From positions 1 to 23,354 of the forward strand of contig VBMM01000173.1 of the NCBI GenBank assembly GCA_005878415.1: a stretch of DNA of 23,354 bases, given 5' to 3'. The notes under the pieces were generated by a model. The model made no database searches. It was not told the origin of the DNA and was given only the letters and a program-made list of their open reading frames with translations. The position numbers were made by a program, and so were the translations under genes. How positions within the stretch are numbered: position 1 is the stretch's first letter; each line of letters starts with the position of its first letter. This document shows positions 8,470 to 16,686 of the stretch, one piece after another. Source of the stretch: Methanobacteriota archaeon. Lineage in GTDB: Archaea; Thermoplasmatota; Thermoplasmata; RBG-16-68-12.

Positions 8470-9531
8470 ATGATCGAAGGCATCCGAGTCGCAATCCTCA
8501 CGCCGTACGGGCCGTCCCAGCCCGTCGGTGGCATCGAGGTGTTCAACGAATCCCTGCGCCGTATCTTCCGGGACGCCGAGACGTTCGCGAGCGAGGGTCC
8601 GCCAAGCCCGGGGCCGCTTGGCGATTTCCGGCGATTGGGGATGCAACAGCCGGTCGGGGCGGTCCGCGCGGCGCGCGATCTCCTCCGCCGCCACCGCCGC
8701 GAACCGTTCGACCTCGTCCTGAGCAACGGCATCTACGGGTGGCCGCTCGGCCTCCGACGGATGAACGTGCCCCGGATCCAAATATACCACTTCACGATGG
8801 CCGGCTTCGCGCGCCAGGCGCTCTCCTTGCGCGGGGATCGGCTCACGACCGGCCACGTCACCGCATTCTTCGATCGACTGGCGGGGATCGGGACCCACGT
8901 CGTCGCCGTGAGCCAGCGCGTGGTCCGCGAGCTCGACGCGTTCTACCGCCTCCACGCGCACTTGATTCCCGTGGCCGTGGACACAGGGACGTTTCGTCCC
9001 GCGAATCGCGCGTCGATGCGGGCGCTCCTTGGCCTTCCGCAGCGCGTGCCCATCGGACTCTTCGTGGGCCGCCCGCATTTCACGAAAGGATACGATGTGT
9101 TGGTCCGCGTCGCGTCGCGGATGCCCGACGTCCTGTTCGTCGTGGCCGGAGGCGAGGGGAGCCGCCACGGGAACATTTTGTCGCTCGGACGCATCGCCCA
9201 CGAGGACCTCCGGCTCTGGTACGCCGCGAGCGATTTCTTCTTCCTCCCTTCCAGGTACGAGGGATTCGGCCTGGCCCTGCTCGAGGCCCTGTCGTGCAAC
9301 CTGCCCGTCGTCGTGAGCGAGGCCGCGTGGCCGTTCACCGAGGAAACGCGGGAATGCGGTCTCGTCGTTAGGAGTCGGTCGGATGAGGACTTCATCGACG
9401 CGATTCGATCGGTCGTCGCCGCACGACAGCAATTCACCCCTCGCGAGTTCATCCTCCCCCGGTACGGCACGGATGCATTCCGGACGAATTGGCAACGGTT
9501 CCTCGACACGGTCTTGGATGCCGGCGGCTGA
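8470..9531 (+). CDS. Glycosyltransferase family 4
   Basis: A 353-residue GT-B enzyme. It starts MIEGIRVAILTPYGPSQPVGGIEVF, the acceptor-domain glycine loop; TGHVTAFFDRLAGIGTHVVAVS and LIPVAVDTGTF lead to the donor domain with IGLFVGRPHFTKGYDVLVRV, VLFVVAGGEG, then the complete nucleotide-sugar motif LPSRYEGFGLALLEALSCNL (E-x7-E present), and SEAAWPFTEE. The frame is open upstream to 8134, but that part is the complement of the neighbouring gene and lacks GT features, so ATG 8470 is preferred. The 190-nt divergent space before it has no convincing TATA box. It ends 44 nt from a convergent glycosyltransferase. Substrates cannot be assigned. Confidence 0.88.
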   Translation: MIEGIRVAILTPYGPSQPVGGIEVFNESLRRIFRDAETFASEGPPSPGPLGDFRRLGMQQPVGAVRAARDLLRRHRREPFDLVLSNGIYGWPLGLRRMNVPRIQIYHFTMAGFARQALSLRGDRLTTGHVTAFFDRLAGIGTHVVAVSQRVVRELDAFYRLHAHLIPVAVDTGTFRPANRASMRALLGLPQRVPIGLFVGRPHFTKGYDVLVRVASRMPDVLFVVAGGEGSRHGNILSLGRIAHEDLRLWYAASDFFFLPSRYEGFGLALLEALSCNLPVVVSEAAWPFTEETRECGLVVRSRSDEDFIDAIRSVVAARQQFTPREFILPRYGTDAFRTNWQRFLDTVLDAGG

Positions 9532-9575
9532 GCTCCGATGGTTCGCCTCGGCACCTGCAGCCGGATCGAGGTCGC

Positions 9576-10817
9576 CTAGGCGTCCGCCCTCGTGGCCGGC
9601 AAGAGCTCCCGAAAGAGCTCGAGGTACCGGGGGGCGATGCGCGACCATGAAAAGGACGCGACGTCCTCCCGATTCGCGACGGCCATCCGGCGGCCGAGGT
9701 CGGGGTCGCTCGCAAGCCGACGGATTCCCGCCGCAATCGAGGTCGCCTCCGGTGCGACCAGGATCGCATTTCGAGGCGCGTTGACGATCTCCGGGATGCC
9801 GCCGACGGACGTCGCCACGAGGGGACGACCCGCCGCCATCGCCTCGAGGACGACGATCCCGAACGCCTCGTACCGGGATGGCACGACGACGATGTCCGCC
9901 GCCTGATAGAGGGAACGGACGGCATCGTGGCCGACCGACCCGCAGAACGTCACCTTCTGGCGTTTGAGTCGGTCCGCGGCGATTCGTAACTCGGCTTCGA
10001 GGGATCCCGCTCCCGCGATTCCGACGTCGAACCGCCATCCTTCGGAGTCCAGGATTTCGAGGGCCGCCAGGAACAAATCCGGACCTTTGACCCGTTCGAG
10101 CTTGCCGACGAACAGGAGCCGCGGCGGGTCCTTGTAGGCCGTCGGCGTGGGAGGCTCCGGCGCACAGACCTCGACGCCGTTTGGAATGAGCCGCATCCGC
10201 GACGGATTGAAGTTCTCCGCCGCCACGGCACGGGCCATGTGGGTGCGGCTGTTCGCGACGACCGCGCTCCAATGAGGCGCGACCCATCGGAAGACCCGAA
10301 CGAAGAGCGAAACGAGGAATCTGGGCGCGCGGACCTCGATCTGTCCGCCTCGGGAAGCGAGTTGGAGCGGATACTCCGGCCCGAGGAACGTCGGGGCCTC
10401 TTCCGTTGCGAGGCCGTGCGATGAATAGATCGCCGGGATCCCGCGGGCCTTCGCGAGGATGACGTAGCCCATCAGGCGGATCGGGAACTCGTTGAACTGG
10501 ACCACGTCGGCGTTGCGGAAGGCTCGGAAGACCCGGCGCAGGGCTCGGAAGTCCTCGGCCGACGGCGAGTAGCCGAGCCGGATCACGGTCAAGCCCGATG
10601 GCTGGCCCAGGGCCTCGCGCACCTCCTCTTCCCCGCTATCCGTCTGCACGATGAGGGTGACCTGCGCGGCGCCGGTCCGCAGCCACTCCTTCACGAGATT
10701 GTACACTACGACGACGGGCCCCCCCGTCTCCGTGGTGGGGAACCCCTTCACGTAGAGCACGACACGGATGGGTCGAGATCCGAATGTCCCGCGGACGTCA
10801 TCGGGCAGGGTGCTCAT
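9576..10817 (-). CDS. Glycosyltransferase family 4
   Basis: A GT-B enzyme of 413 residues from the ATG at 10817. Features in order: IRVVLYVKGFPTTETGGPVV (acceptor loop), VVQFNEFPIRLMGYVILAKARG, IYSSHGLATEE, VANSRTHMARAV, MRLIPNGVEV, then the donor domain LLFVGKLERVKGPDLFLAAL, VTFCGSVGHDAVRSLYQAAD and VVPSRYEAFGIVVLEAMAAG with the E-x7-E motif, ending VGGIPEIVNAPRNAILV. This is the classic arrangement of retaining family-4 transferases. The start is uncertain: an in-frame TTG at 10868 has GGTGAGG about 6 nt upstream and would add 17 residues, whereas the ATG has no good site. It lies 124 nt downstream of the FAD oxidoreductase gene on the same strand and is probably co-transcribed with it. Confidence 0.88.
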   Translation of the reverse strand: MSTLPDDVRGTFGSRPIRVVLYVKGFPTTETGGPVVVVYNLVKEWLRTGAAQVTLIVQTDSGEEEVREALGQPSGLTVIRLGYSPSAEDFRALRRVFRAFRNADVVQFNEFPIRLMGYVILAKARGIPAIYSSHGLATEEAPTFLGPEYPLQLASRGGQIEVRAPRFLVSLFVRVFRWVAPHWSAVVANSRTHMARAVAAENFNPSRMRLIPNGVEVCAPEPPTPTAYKDPPRLLFVGKLERVKGPDLFLAALEILDSEGWRFDVGIAGAGSLEAELRIAADRLKRQKVTFCGSVGHDAVRSLYQAADIVVVPSRYEAFGIVVLEAMAAGRPLVATSVGGIPEIVNAPRNAILVAPEATSIAAGIRRLASDPDLGRRMAVANREDVASFSWSRIAPRYLELFRELLPATRADA

Positions 10818-10941
10818 CCGGCCGTGCGCGATCCCGTCGAAGAATTGCTCGTCCACGACCGACGACAAGATTCGCCTCACCACCGAGCCGGCGTCGCTTC
10901 GGATCCGAACAGACGCAGTACTTGGGGGAGTCGCGGCACGT

Positions 10942-12312
10942 TCAGCGCCTCCGCGCGATGAGGATTCGTTGAGCCCATGATGCCGTGCTCGTCTCGTCGG
11001 ACGGAATCGGATGCGCCCGTCGCCCAGCCGGACTTCGATCCGAAGAAACCGCGATTTCAAGTTCAGGTTCGGTTGCGAGGGCGCGCCCGCGACGCTTCCG
11101 TCGCTGTCGTGCGATTGCCCGAGCCACACGCGGCGCCATCGAACGGCAGCCGAGGACGAAGCGGTACATCGGGCCGAACACCGGCAACGACGTAACGCCG
11201 ACGAAATAGAGGCCCGGCACGGTCGACTCGAACGACGGACCGAGGAGGGGGATTCCCATCTCGTCCTTGATCGCGGCTCGTAGGGAAGGGCTGATCATCG
11301 GGAGTCGGTCGATGTCCACCTTGTAGCCAGTCCCGAGCACGATGTGGTCGGCTCGGATCCTCGCGCCATCGGAGAGCGTGATGTCGACTTTCCCATCCTC
11401 GACCGCGAAGGAGACGGCGGTTTGGCCCTCGTGGACCGTGACCTTGTTCGCGATTCGGTCCCTCAGCCAGTCCGCCGCCCAGGCGCTGGAGTACCAAGCC
11501 AACGCGCGGTCCTTCCGGGCCCGGGGGAGGCGGTAGAAGAGGAACGGGACATGCTCGAGGACCCAGTTCTTCCATCCTGGACCGATCCCGGTGTCGGGCG
11601 CCCGGATTTGCTCGAGCACGCCCCGCTCGCCCATGCGGTCCCGCTCGAGCCAGACGATCGGACGTCGGGGAACGAGGTCCACGGTTGCCCCGACCTCGTG
11701 CAGGAGGGCCGCGTATTCGACGGCGCTCTGGCCTCCGCCGATCACGACGACGCGTTCGCCTCGAAACGGCTTGAGGTCGCGGAGCTCGCTCGAATGTATT
11801 ACGAGTCCCGGTGGCAGGCCGCGGAATTCGTCCGGCCGGTGGGCGTAGTGCCGGATCCCAATTGCCATGACGACCGCGGCACTCTCGACCCGACGCCCGT
11901 CCGCAAGCGTGAGGAGGAAGTTCCCGCCTCGACGCTCGATCGACGTCACGTACGTCTCGTCGACGTCCGGGACCGCATGGCGCTGGAACCAGAGGGCATA
12001 CTCCAGAAAGGTGTCGAGCGGGACCGGGTAGCCGGGCTTTCGCCGAGATTCCCGGAAGAATCGCCGGAACGTGTACCGGCGCCCGGGGTCGGAGAGGTTG
12101 GTCGCCCACCACTGGGACCGCAAGAGCATCCCGCGGGGCATGTGCTCGCGCCAAAGCTCGAGGGTCTTGCCGAAAACGGCGACGTTGAGCCCACGGCCCA
12201 GGAGATGTGCGGCGGCGGAGAGTCCGTACGGACCCGCGCCGACGACCACCGCATCATATGGCGCGTCGGGCACGAACCGCCGGGGTGTCGTCGTCTCCCC
12301 CTCGACGTCCAT
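10942..12312 (-). CDS. FAD/NAD(P)-dependent oxidoreductase (flavin monooxygenase-like)
   Basis: A 456-residue flavoprotein. The FAD dinucleotide-binding motif GxGxxG is at residues 25-30 (VVVGAGPYGLSAAAHLLG), and a second motif for NAD(P)H is at 190-196 (IGGGQSAVEYAALL). VIHSSELRDLKPFRG between them and DHIVLGTGYKVDIDRLPMI near residue 330 match the layout of group B flavin monooxygenases and SidA-like hydroxylases, which usually oxidise amines or heteroatoms using O2. The last 45 residues are basic and low in complexity. ATG at 12312 has an excellent Shine-Dalgarno, GGGAGGAG (complement of 12318-12325), 5 nt upstream and inside the ATP-grasp gene, with a 59-nt overlap. The pairing suggests both act on the same substituent, perhaps an amino-acyl or amino-sugar group. 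The actual substrate is unknown. Confidence 0.85.
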   Translation of the reverse strand: MDVEGETTTPRRFVPDAPYDAVVVGAGPYGLSAAAHLLGRGLNVAVFGKTLELWREHMPRGMLLRSQWWATNLSDPGRRYTFRRFFRESRRKPGYPVPLDTFLEYALWFQRHAVPDVDETYVTSIERRGGNFLLTLADGRRVESAAVVMAIGIRHYAHRPDEFRGLPPGLVIHSSELRDLKPFRGERVVVIGGGQSAVEYAALLHEVGATVDLVPRRPIVWLERDRMGERGVLEQIRAPDTGIGPGWKNWVLEHVPFLFYRLPRARKDRALAWYSSAWAADWLRDRIANKVTVHEGQTAVSFAVEDGKVDITLSDGARIRADHIVLGTGYKVDIDRLPMISPSLRAAIKDEMGIPLLGPSFESTVPGLYFVGVTSLPVFGPMYRFVLGCRSMAPRVARAIARQRRKRRGRALATEPELEIAVSSDRSPAGRRAHPIPSDETSTASWAQRILIARRR

Positions 12313-13612
12313 GGGAACTCCTCCCGAGAGAGGCCAGCTCTCTCTTCAGAACTCGACTCAGCGTGAGGCGAAGGAACCCCGCGGTCGCCCGCAGTGCGGG
12401 ACGCGGATCTCGCCACTGGAAGTAGTCGTAGCCCATCGGCCGTACGAATGCGGCGAAGAAGTCGAACGCGGCCCGACTCGGAGGCGTGATCCCGGGCCGG
12501 CCGCGCTGGCGGATCGTCTCGATCGTCCCGCGGACGTCGCCGCTGAGATACCGCATCCAGCCGCCCGTCCGATACCGCCCGACCCGGTCGATCGGCACGC
12601 CACTCGCCCATTGCCAAAGCAGGAAGGGGAAGTCGACGCCCGACCGGACCGCGATTTCGACGGATGCCGAGAGGCGTGGATTGATCTCCATCAACACCGG
12701 TCTGCCCGCGCGGTCCCGACGGAATTCGATTTCGGAATAGCCTTCGAGGTCGATCTCGCGGACGAGTCGTTCGGACTCGTCTCCGATGTCCTTCGGCACC
12801 GGGATGCTCTGACGGAGGACGGAATCCCCGCCGAGCGGCGGGACCGTCCGCTGCGCCCATTGCGCGAACCGCGCATAGAACTCGCCGTCTGAGTAGATCA
12901 GGCTCACGGCCTCGCGTCGCCCGCCGACGAACTGCTGGAACAGGGTGGCGCCGCCGAACCGCGTGAGCTCGGCGAAGACGCGGGCCGCTTCCCGCGGGGT
13001 CGTCACGAGTCGAGGGACGACGCGGGCTCCGCGTCCCTCTCCGCCGACCCACGATTCGCAGGGTTTGATCACCGCCGGGAGACCGATCTCCTTCAACGCG
13101 TCGGGGATGTCGCCCGGAGCCGTAACGATGACGCCCCGTGGCACCGCGATTCCGAGTTGCCGGGCGATGGCGAGGGTCCGCTCCTTGTTCACCGCGATTG
13201 TCATCGCAGGCTCGTGGGCCAAGGCGACCTTGGCGCGCCGCTCCAGGCGTTCCCGGTGTTGGCGGAGGAGCGCAATCGTGCCATCGTGCGACGGGATGAC
13301 GAGCGGGGCCTCCGTCCGATCCAGGGCCGCTTCGAGGTCACGCAGGTACGTGTCCGTGGCGTAACCGGCCGGGCAGACGAACCGGGCCTTACACCAGCGG
13401 GACGAGAACGCGGGGGCGTTGCGGAACGTCTCCATGGCGGCGATCAAGAGGTTCCGACGGCCGAGAGACCGCATGGTGACGAGCGACTGCCTCGTGCCCG
13501 CGTCGAGGACGAGGACGTCCATGGCCGGCGTGGAGCCCATGGCGACGGACGCGGTACGAACGGCGTCTCCCGCATCCAAGGGAGGAGCCATGCCTTCCTC
13601 AGCTCGCTTCAT
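12254..13612 (-). CDS. ATP-grasp carboxylate-amine ligase-like protein
   Basis: A 452-residue member of the ATP-grasp superfamily, which activates a carboxylate as acyl phosphate and joins it to an amine or thiol. The pre-grasp domain begins MDVLVLDAGTRQSLVTMRSL at residue 31; the ATP lid includes NKERTLAIARQLGIAVP and GLPAVIKPCESWVGGEGRG (about 177-195, with the nucleotide-binding lysine near 183); the metal-binding end reads GYSEIEFRRD and LMEINPRLSASVEIAVRSG (Glu309 and Asn311 by this start). The last 130 residues are less conserved. ATG at 13612 has GAGGGAG 7 nt upstream (complement of 13620-13626); ATG at residue 8 or 31 remains possible. It is first in the - strand trio ATP-grasp, FAD oxidoreductase, glycosyltransferase. 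I infer an aminoacyl or peptide-like decoration of the glycan. Confidence 0.85.
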   Translation of the reverse strand: MKRAEEGMAPPLDAGDAVRTASVAMGSTPAMDVLVLDAGTRQSLVTMRSLGRRNLLIAAMETFRNAPAFSSRWCKARFVCPAGYATDTYLRDLEAALDRTEAPLVIPSHDGTIALLRQHRERLERRAKVALAHEPAMTIAVNKERTLAIARQLGIAVPRGVIVTAPGDIPDALKEIGLPAVIKPCESWVGGEGRGARVVPRLVTTPREAARVFAELTRFGGATLFQQFVGGRREAVSLIYSDGEFYARFAQWAQRTVPPLGGDSVLRQSIPVPKDIGDESERLVREIDLEGYSEIEFRRDRAGRPVLMEINPRLSASVEIAVRSGVDFPFLLWQWASGVPIDRVGRYRTGGWMRYLSGDVRGTIETIRQRGRPGITPPSRAAFDFFAAFVRPMGYDYFQWRDPRPALRATAGFLRLTLSRVLKRELASLGRSSHGRRGGDDDTPAVRARRAI

Positions 13613-13861
13613 GAGATGGCTCCCTCGTGGCTGGGGCCGGTCTGTCGAGCGATCAACGCGGTCCGTCCAAGCGCCGGCTCGGCTCGAATGAAGACGACCG
13701 CTGTCACGACCACGTCCCTCTGGCTCGCTCTCAAGTTGGATGCGCCGCCTAGAGCGGCAGAACTAGGCCTAAGGGTGACAAAGCCAGTTGGGCTCGTGGC
13801 GCACCGGATGTAATCACTTCCACTACAACCCCTTATCTGCGCGCCCCGAATTCGACGCCGG
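13613..13861. other. Divergent intergenic region between ATP-grasp and flippase genes
   Basis: A 249-nt non-coding stretch. It holds a TATA-like box for the flippase (13831-13838) and a small inverted repeat CCTAG-N10-CTAGG at 13748-13767 that overlaps an 8-bp palindrome TAGGCCTA at 13764-13771. No clear TATA box is visible 25-30 nt before the ATP-grasp start, so that transcript probably has a leader. Short frames here are shadows of the flanking genes. Confidence 0.6.
13831..13838 (+). promoter_or_regulatory. TATA-like box for the flippase gene
   Basis: CCTTATCT lies in otherwise GC-rich DNA, centred 27 nt before the ATG at 13862. This distance places transcription start at or next to the start codon, and there is no ribosome-binding site, as expected for a leaderless archaeal mRNA. 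Confidence 0.6.
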
Positions 13862-15430
13862 ATGGCGCGGGGCCGATTCGAACGGGCCTCATCCGCTTCC
13901 TCCGACGAGTTGTTCCGCGGTGTCGTAGGCCGCGGAACCGTTCCGACTGCCCCCGTGAGGCCCTCGGCTCCGGCAGGAGAGCCCGCCGAACCGGAAGCCG
14001 ATTCCAAGAGGTTTGGTCGGAATTTCGCGACTACGGCGTTCGCGCAGCTCGTGGCCCAGGTGCTGACGCTCCTGGTCTCGGTGGTCCTTGCGCGGAAGCT
14101 CGGCGTGGCCGTCTACGGCGTGTTCGTGTTCGGATTCGCGTTCCCCGGCTGGTTCCTGCTCCTGGTCTCGCTGGGCCTCGACGACGTCATGTCGATTCAG
14201 GTCGCGGCGGACCGCTCCAGGGCGAGTCGATATCTGACCCTGGTCAGCCTCCTCCGTCTCTTGCTCGCGGCGTTCGCGATCCTCGCGCTGTGGGTCGGCA
14301 CGCAACTTGTCTTGGACGACCCCACGGCGAGGACGGTCACGCTAATCCTGGGCGTGTCGAGCGTCGTGACCACGTACGCGACCACGTTCTCATCCGTGTT
14401 CCGCGCGTTCGAGAGGTTCGAATACGCCGCCTTGATCACCATCGCCGAACGATCCGTGACGGTGAGCGCCGCGCTCGTCGTGATGTTCCTCGGATTCGGC
14501 TTGGTGGAGGTCTCGCTCGCCTTCCTGGCCGGGAGCTTTGTGATGCTCATCCTGTCCGCCGTGACCGCGCGGCGGAAGTTCGCCTGGTTCACGCGGCGAG
14601 TGAACGCGCGGGAGGCGAAGCACATCGTCAAGAGCGCGATCCCCTTCGGATTGAACAACGTCGTCGCGACGTTCACGTACACGACGGGGATCGTCCTCCT
14701 CACGGTGATGCGCGATCCCGAATCCACGGGGATCTTCAACGCCGCCTTCACCCTGGTCCTGGCCCTGTTCTCGTTCCTCAGCATTGTCAGCATCGCGGCC
14801 TTGCCGATGATGTCCCGGATCAACGAGCAGTCCTGGGAGCGGCTGCCGTCCGTCCTCAATCAGATTCAACGGCTGTCCCTCGTCATAGGCGTCCCCATGG
14901 CGTTCGGCGGCTGGCTCTACGCCGCGCCAATTATCACGACGTTCTACGGGAACGCGTTCCTCGACTCCGCGCAGAGCTTCCGCGTGCTGATCCTGAGTTT
15001 CGCAGTCGAGACGGCGGTCATGGGCATCGGACCCGCCCTCGCGGCGACGGGCCACATGAACGTACGGCTCTACATCGGCGCGGTGGGCGCCGCCATCACG
15101 ATGGTCTTGAGCGCCTTGCTCATCCCGCCGCTCGGTCCCGTCGGAGTCGCGTATGCGTTCCTGGCGTCGTGCATCGTCGTCGCGGTCCTCAGCGCCGCGG
15201 CGATTCAGCGGTACGTGGCCCAGCTCCGGCCGATCGGGACCCTTGGCAAGTCGATCTTCGCAGGGACGGTGATGGCGCTCGTCCTCGTCGTGGTCCCCGG
15301 ACTCTCTCTGTGGATCGGGGTCTTGTTCGGCGGCCTCGTGTATTTCGCGGCGCTCTTCAGCGTCCGCGGGATGTCGGCGGAGGACCGGATTGTCTTATGG
15401 AACGCGCTCCGAGGAGCGCTCTTCCGCTAG
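13862..15430 (+). CDS. MOP-family polysaccharide flippase (Wzx-like)
   Basis: A 522-residue membrane protein with about 14 hydrophobic segments from residue 55 to the end, preceded by a 50-residue Pro/Ala-rich cytoplasmic leader. FGRNFATTAFAQLVAQVLTLLV followed by ARKLGVAVYGVFVFGFAF is the hallmark N-terminal helix pair of Wzx/RfbX-type flippases; SAIPFGLNNVVATFTYTTGIVLL and IVSIAALPMMSRI fit the second half. It should move a lipid-linked glycan across the cytoplasmic membrane, taking the product of the glycosyltransferases to the outer face. The start at 13862 fits a leaderless promoter (TATA-like box 27 nt upstream). An own promoter separates its control from the divergently read ATP-grasp operon. 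Length is slightly above the usual 420-500 residues because of the leader. Confidence 0.9.
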   Translation: MARGRFERASSASSDELFRGVVGRGTVPTAPVRPSAPAGEPAEPEADSKRFGRNFATTAFAQLVAQVLTLLVSVVLARKLGVAVYGVFVFGFAFPGWFLLLVSLGLDDVMSIQVAADRSRASRYLTLVSLLRLLLAAFAILALWVGTQLVLDDPTARTVTLILGVSSVVTTYATTFSSVFRAFERFEYAALITIAERSVTVSAALVVMFLGFGLVEVSLAFLAGSFVMLILSAVTARRKFAWFTRRVNAREAKHIVKSAIPFGLNNVVATFTYTTGIVLLTVMRDPESTGIFNAAFTLVLALFSFLSIVSIAALPMMSRINEQSWERLPSVLNQIQRLSLVIGVPMAFGGWLYAAPIITTFYGNAFLDSAQSFRVLILSFAVETAVMGIGPALAATGHMNVRLYIGAVGAAITMVLSALLIPPLGPVGVAYAFLASCIVVAVLSAAAIQRYVAQLRPIGTLGKSIFAGTVMALVLVVVPGLSLWIGVLFGGLVYFAALFSVRGMSAEDRIVLWNALRGALFR

Positions 15431-15513
15431 CCTCCCGCGTCGTTCGATTGGGCGGTGCCGGCATCCATGTCTAGGGCTCGCGGATTCAGGAGGGTGAGGG
15501 CTCCGACACAACC

Positions 15514-15520
15514 CTTTTTA
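15514..15520 (+). promoter_or_regulatory. TATA-like box for the DUF1616 gene
   Basis: CTTTTTA is centred 28 nt before the ATG at 15545, which has no Shine-Dalgarno at the right distance. Its position supports ATG 15545 over the earlier in-frame ATGs at 15455 and 15467, which lie upstream of the box. Confidence 0.65.
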
Positions 15521-15544
15521 CGGGCTCCCGCATGGGACGGCAGG

Positions 15545-16444
15545 ATGCGATTCGGATTCCACGACACGCCCCTCGATCTCTTCCTGATCCCGATTTTGGC
15601 GTTCCTCCTCTCGATCGTCGCGGCCCTCGGGATCGGCGGGCTCGTGGGATTTGCGGCCGGCGTCGTCCTCGTCCTGTTCCTGCCGGGCTACGCCGGCCTC
15701 GCGGTCCTCTTCCCCGCCGCGGACGATATCCGTTGGGTCCAACGGATCACTCTCAGCGTGGGCCTGAGCATAGCCATCGTCGCTCTCATCGGCCTGCTTT
15801 CGAACTTCGCCCCCTGGGGAATCCACATCGGTGCGATCCTCGCCATCACGGATCTCTTCACGCTCTTCGCGTGCGGAGTCGCGTACATCCGCAGGCGCTC
15901 CCTCCCGGCACCGCGTCGTCTTCGCCTCTCCCTCGAGGTCGTGCGTCCTCATTGGTCCGGGTTGTCCGCGGTCGAAAGGACGCTCGTCGTGGGGCTCGTG
16001 ATCGCCGTCGCGATCGCGGGCGCGTCGATCGCATATTCGGCCCTGAACGCCCGCCCCCCTCCCGGCTTCAGCGAGCTCTACCTGTTGAACGAGTCCGGCA
16101 TGGCCACGGGATATCCGTCGCGACTTGTCGTTCGAGAGAATGCGACGGTCCTCATCGTCGTCGCGAATCACGAATCCGGAGTCGTCAACTACACGATCGA
16201 TGTCGTGCTCTCGACGCTCGGCGTCGTGTTCAACGCAACGACCGGCCGAAACCAGACGGTCGAGGTCGCGAGCGTGATGACGCTCTCGACGACGTCCCTC
16301 CTCCAAGATGGCGGTCAGGAACGAATCCCGTACACGTTCCGCATCGATCAACCCGGAGACTACGCGTTGAAATTCCTCCTCTATCGCGGCCCGGCAGGGC
16401 CGGTGCCGTATCTTGCGGTGCGGTTGGACATCCACGTCGCATGA
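15545..16444 (+). CDS. DUF1616 family membrane protein
   Basis: A 299-residue protein. Four hydrophobic segments occupy roughly residues 10-120 (LFLIPILAFLLSIVAALGIG; FAAGVVLVLFLPGYAGLAVL; and two more), and a fifth lies near 155-170 (LVVGLVIAVAIAGASIAY). The remainder, about 125 residues, is a beta-rich outer domain starting FSELYLLNESGMATGYP and ending YALKFLLYRGPAGPVPYLAV. That ending and the NxT-rich middle match DUF1616, an archaeal membrane family of unknown function commonly found near glycan or S-layer genes. The outer domain carries five N-glycosylation sequons (NES, NAT, NYT, NAT, NQT). The start follows from the promoter spacing. It may be functionally linked to the upstream glycan cluster; this is inference. 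Confidence 0.82.
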   Translation: MRFGFHDTPLDLFLIPILAFLLSIVAALGIGGLVGFAAGVVLVLFLPGYAGLAVLFPAADDIRWVQRITLSVGLSIAIVALIGLLSNFAPWGIHIGAILAITDLFTLFACGVAYIRRRSLPAPRRLRLSLEVVRPHWSGLSAVERTLVVGLVIAVAIAGASIAYSALNARPPPGFSELYLLNESGMATGYPSRLVVRENATVLIVVANHESGVVNYTIDVVLSTLGVVFNATTGRNQTVEVASVMTLSTTSLLQDGGQERIPYTFRIDQPGDYALKFLLYRGPAGPVPYLAVRLDIHVA

Positions 16445-16496
16445 CGTCCGTCGGGACGCCGCAAGATTCACGTAGGTCCGACGAAATCAGTCCCCC

Positions 16497-16640
16497 ATGG
16501 AGAAGGACCCAGTGTGCGGGATGATGGTCGCCCCGAATCGGGCGGCAGGGAGTTCGGTCTATCAGGGCAAGACGTATTACTTCTGCTCCGCCGGCTGCAA
16601 GGCGAGCTTCGATCGGACCCCCGCGAAGTTCGCGAAGTGA
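16497..16640 (+). CDS. YHS-domain metal-binding protein (47 residues)
   Basis: A short gene of 47 codons plus stop. It reads MEKDPVCGMMV at the start and YYFCSAGCKASFDRTPAKF near the end, an almost complete YHS domain: DPVCGM followed by a Cys-x3-Cys pair (Cys7, Cys30, Cys34). YHS domains bind metals such as copper and occur alone or at the N-terminus of copper-transporting ATPases. Here it could be a small copper or heavy-metal carrier; a copper-dependent oxidase is encoded 6 kb away, but no link is shown. It starts 52 nt after the DUF1616 gene, without a ribosome-binding site and with only a weak AT-rich stretch upstream, so it may be leaderless or read through from that gene. Confidence 0.88.
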   Translation: MEKDPVCGMMVAPNRAAGSSVYQGKTYYFCSAGCKASFDRTPAKFAK

Positions 16641-16656
16641 CGTCCCTCCGGCAAAT

Positions 16657-16662
16657 CTTTAT
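16657..16662 (+). promoter_or_regulatory. TATA-like box for the DUF2085-like gene
   Basis: CTTTAT, within AAATCTTTATCC, is centred 27 nt before the GTG at 16687. It lies between the YHS stop and this start, so the gene has its own, probably leaderless, transcript. Confidence 0.65.
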
Positions 16663-16686
16663 CCGCCGGGGGCCGTACCAGCCTCC

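Noticed and set aside
8280..10287. Minus-strand open frame of 831 codons (7792-10287) spanning several genes
   Set aside because: Its composition is Arg/Pro/Gly-rich without motifs, and it runs across two real genes in other frames.
13609..14007. Minus-strand frame of 132 codons over the flippase promoter
   Set aside because: It covers the promoter and the 5' end of the flippase in antisense and shows no protein-like character.
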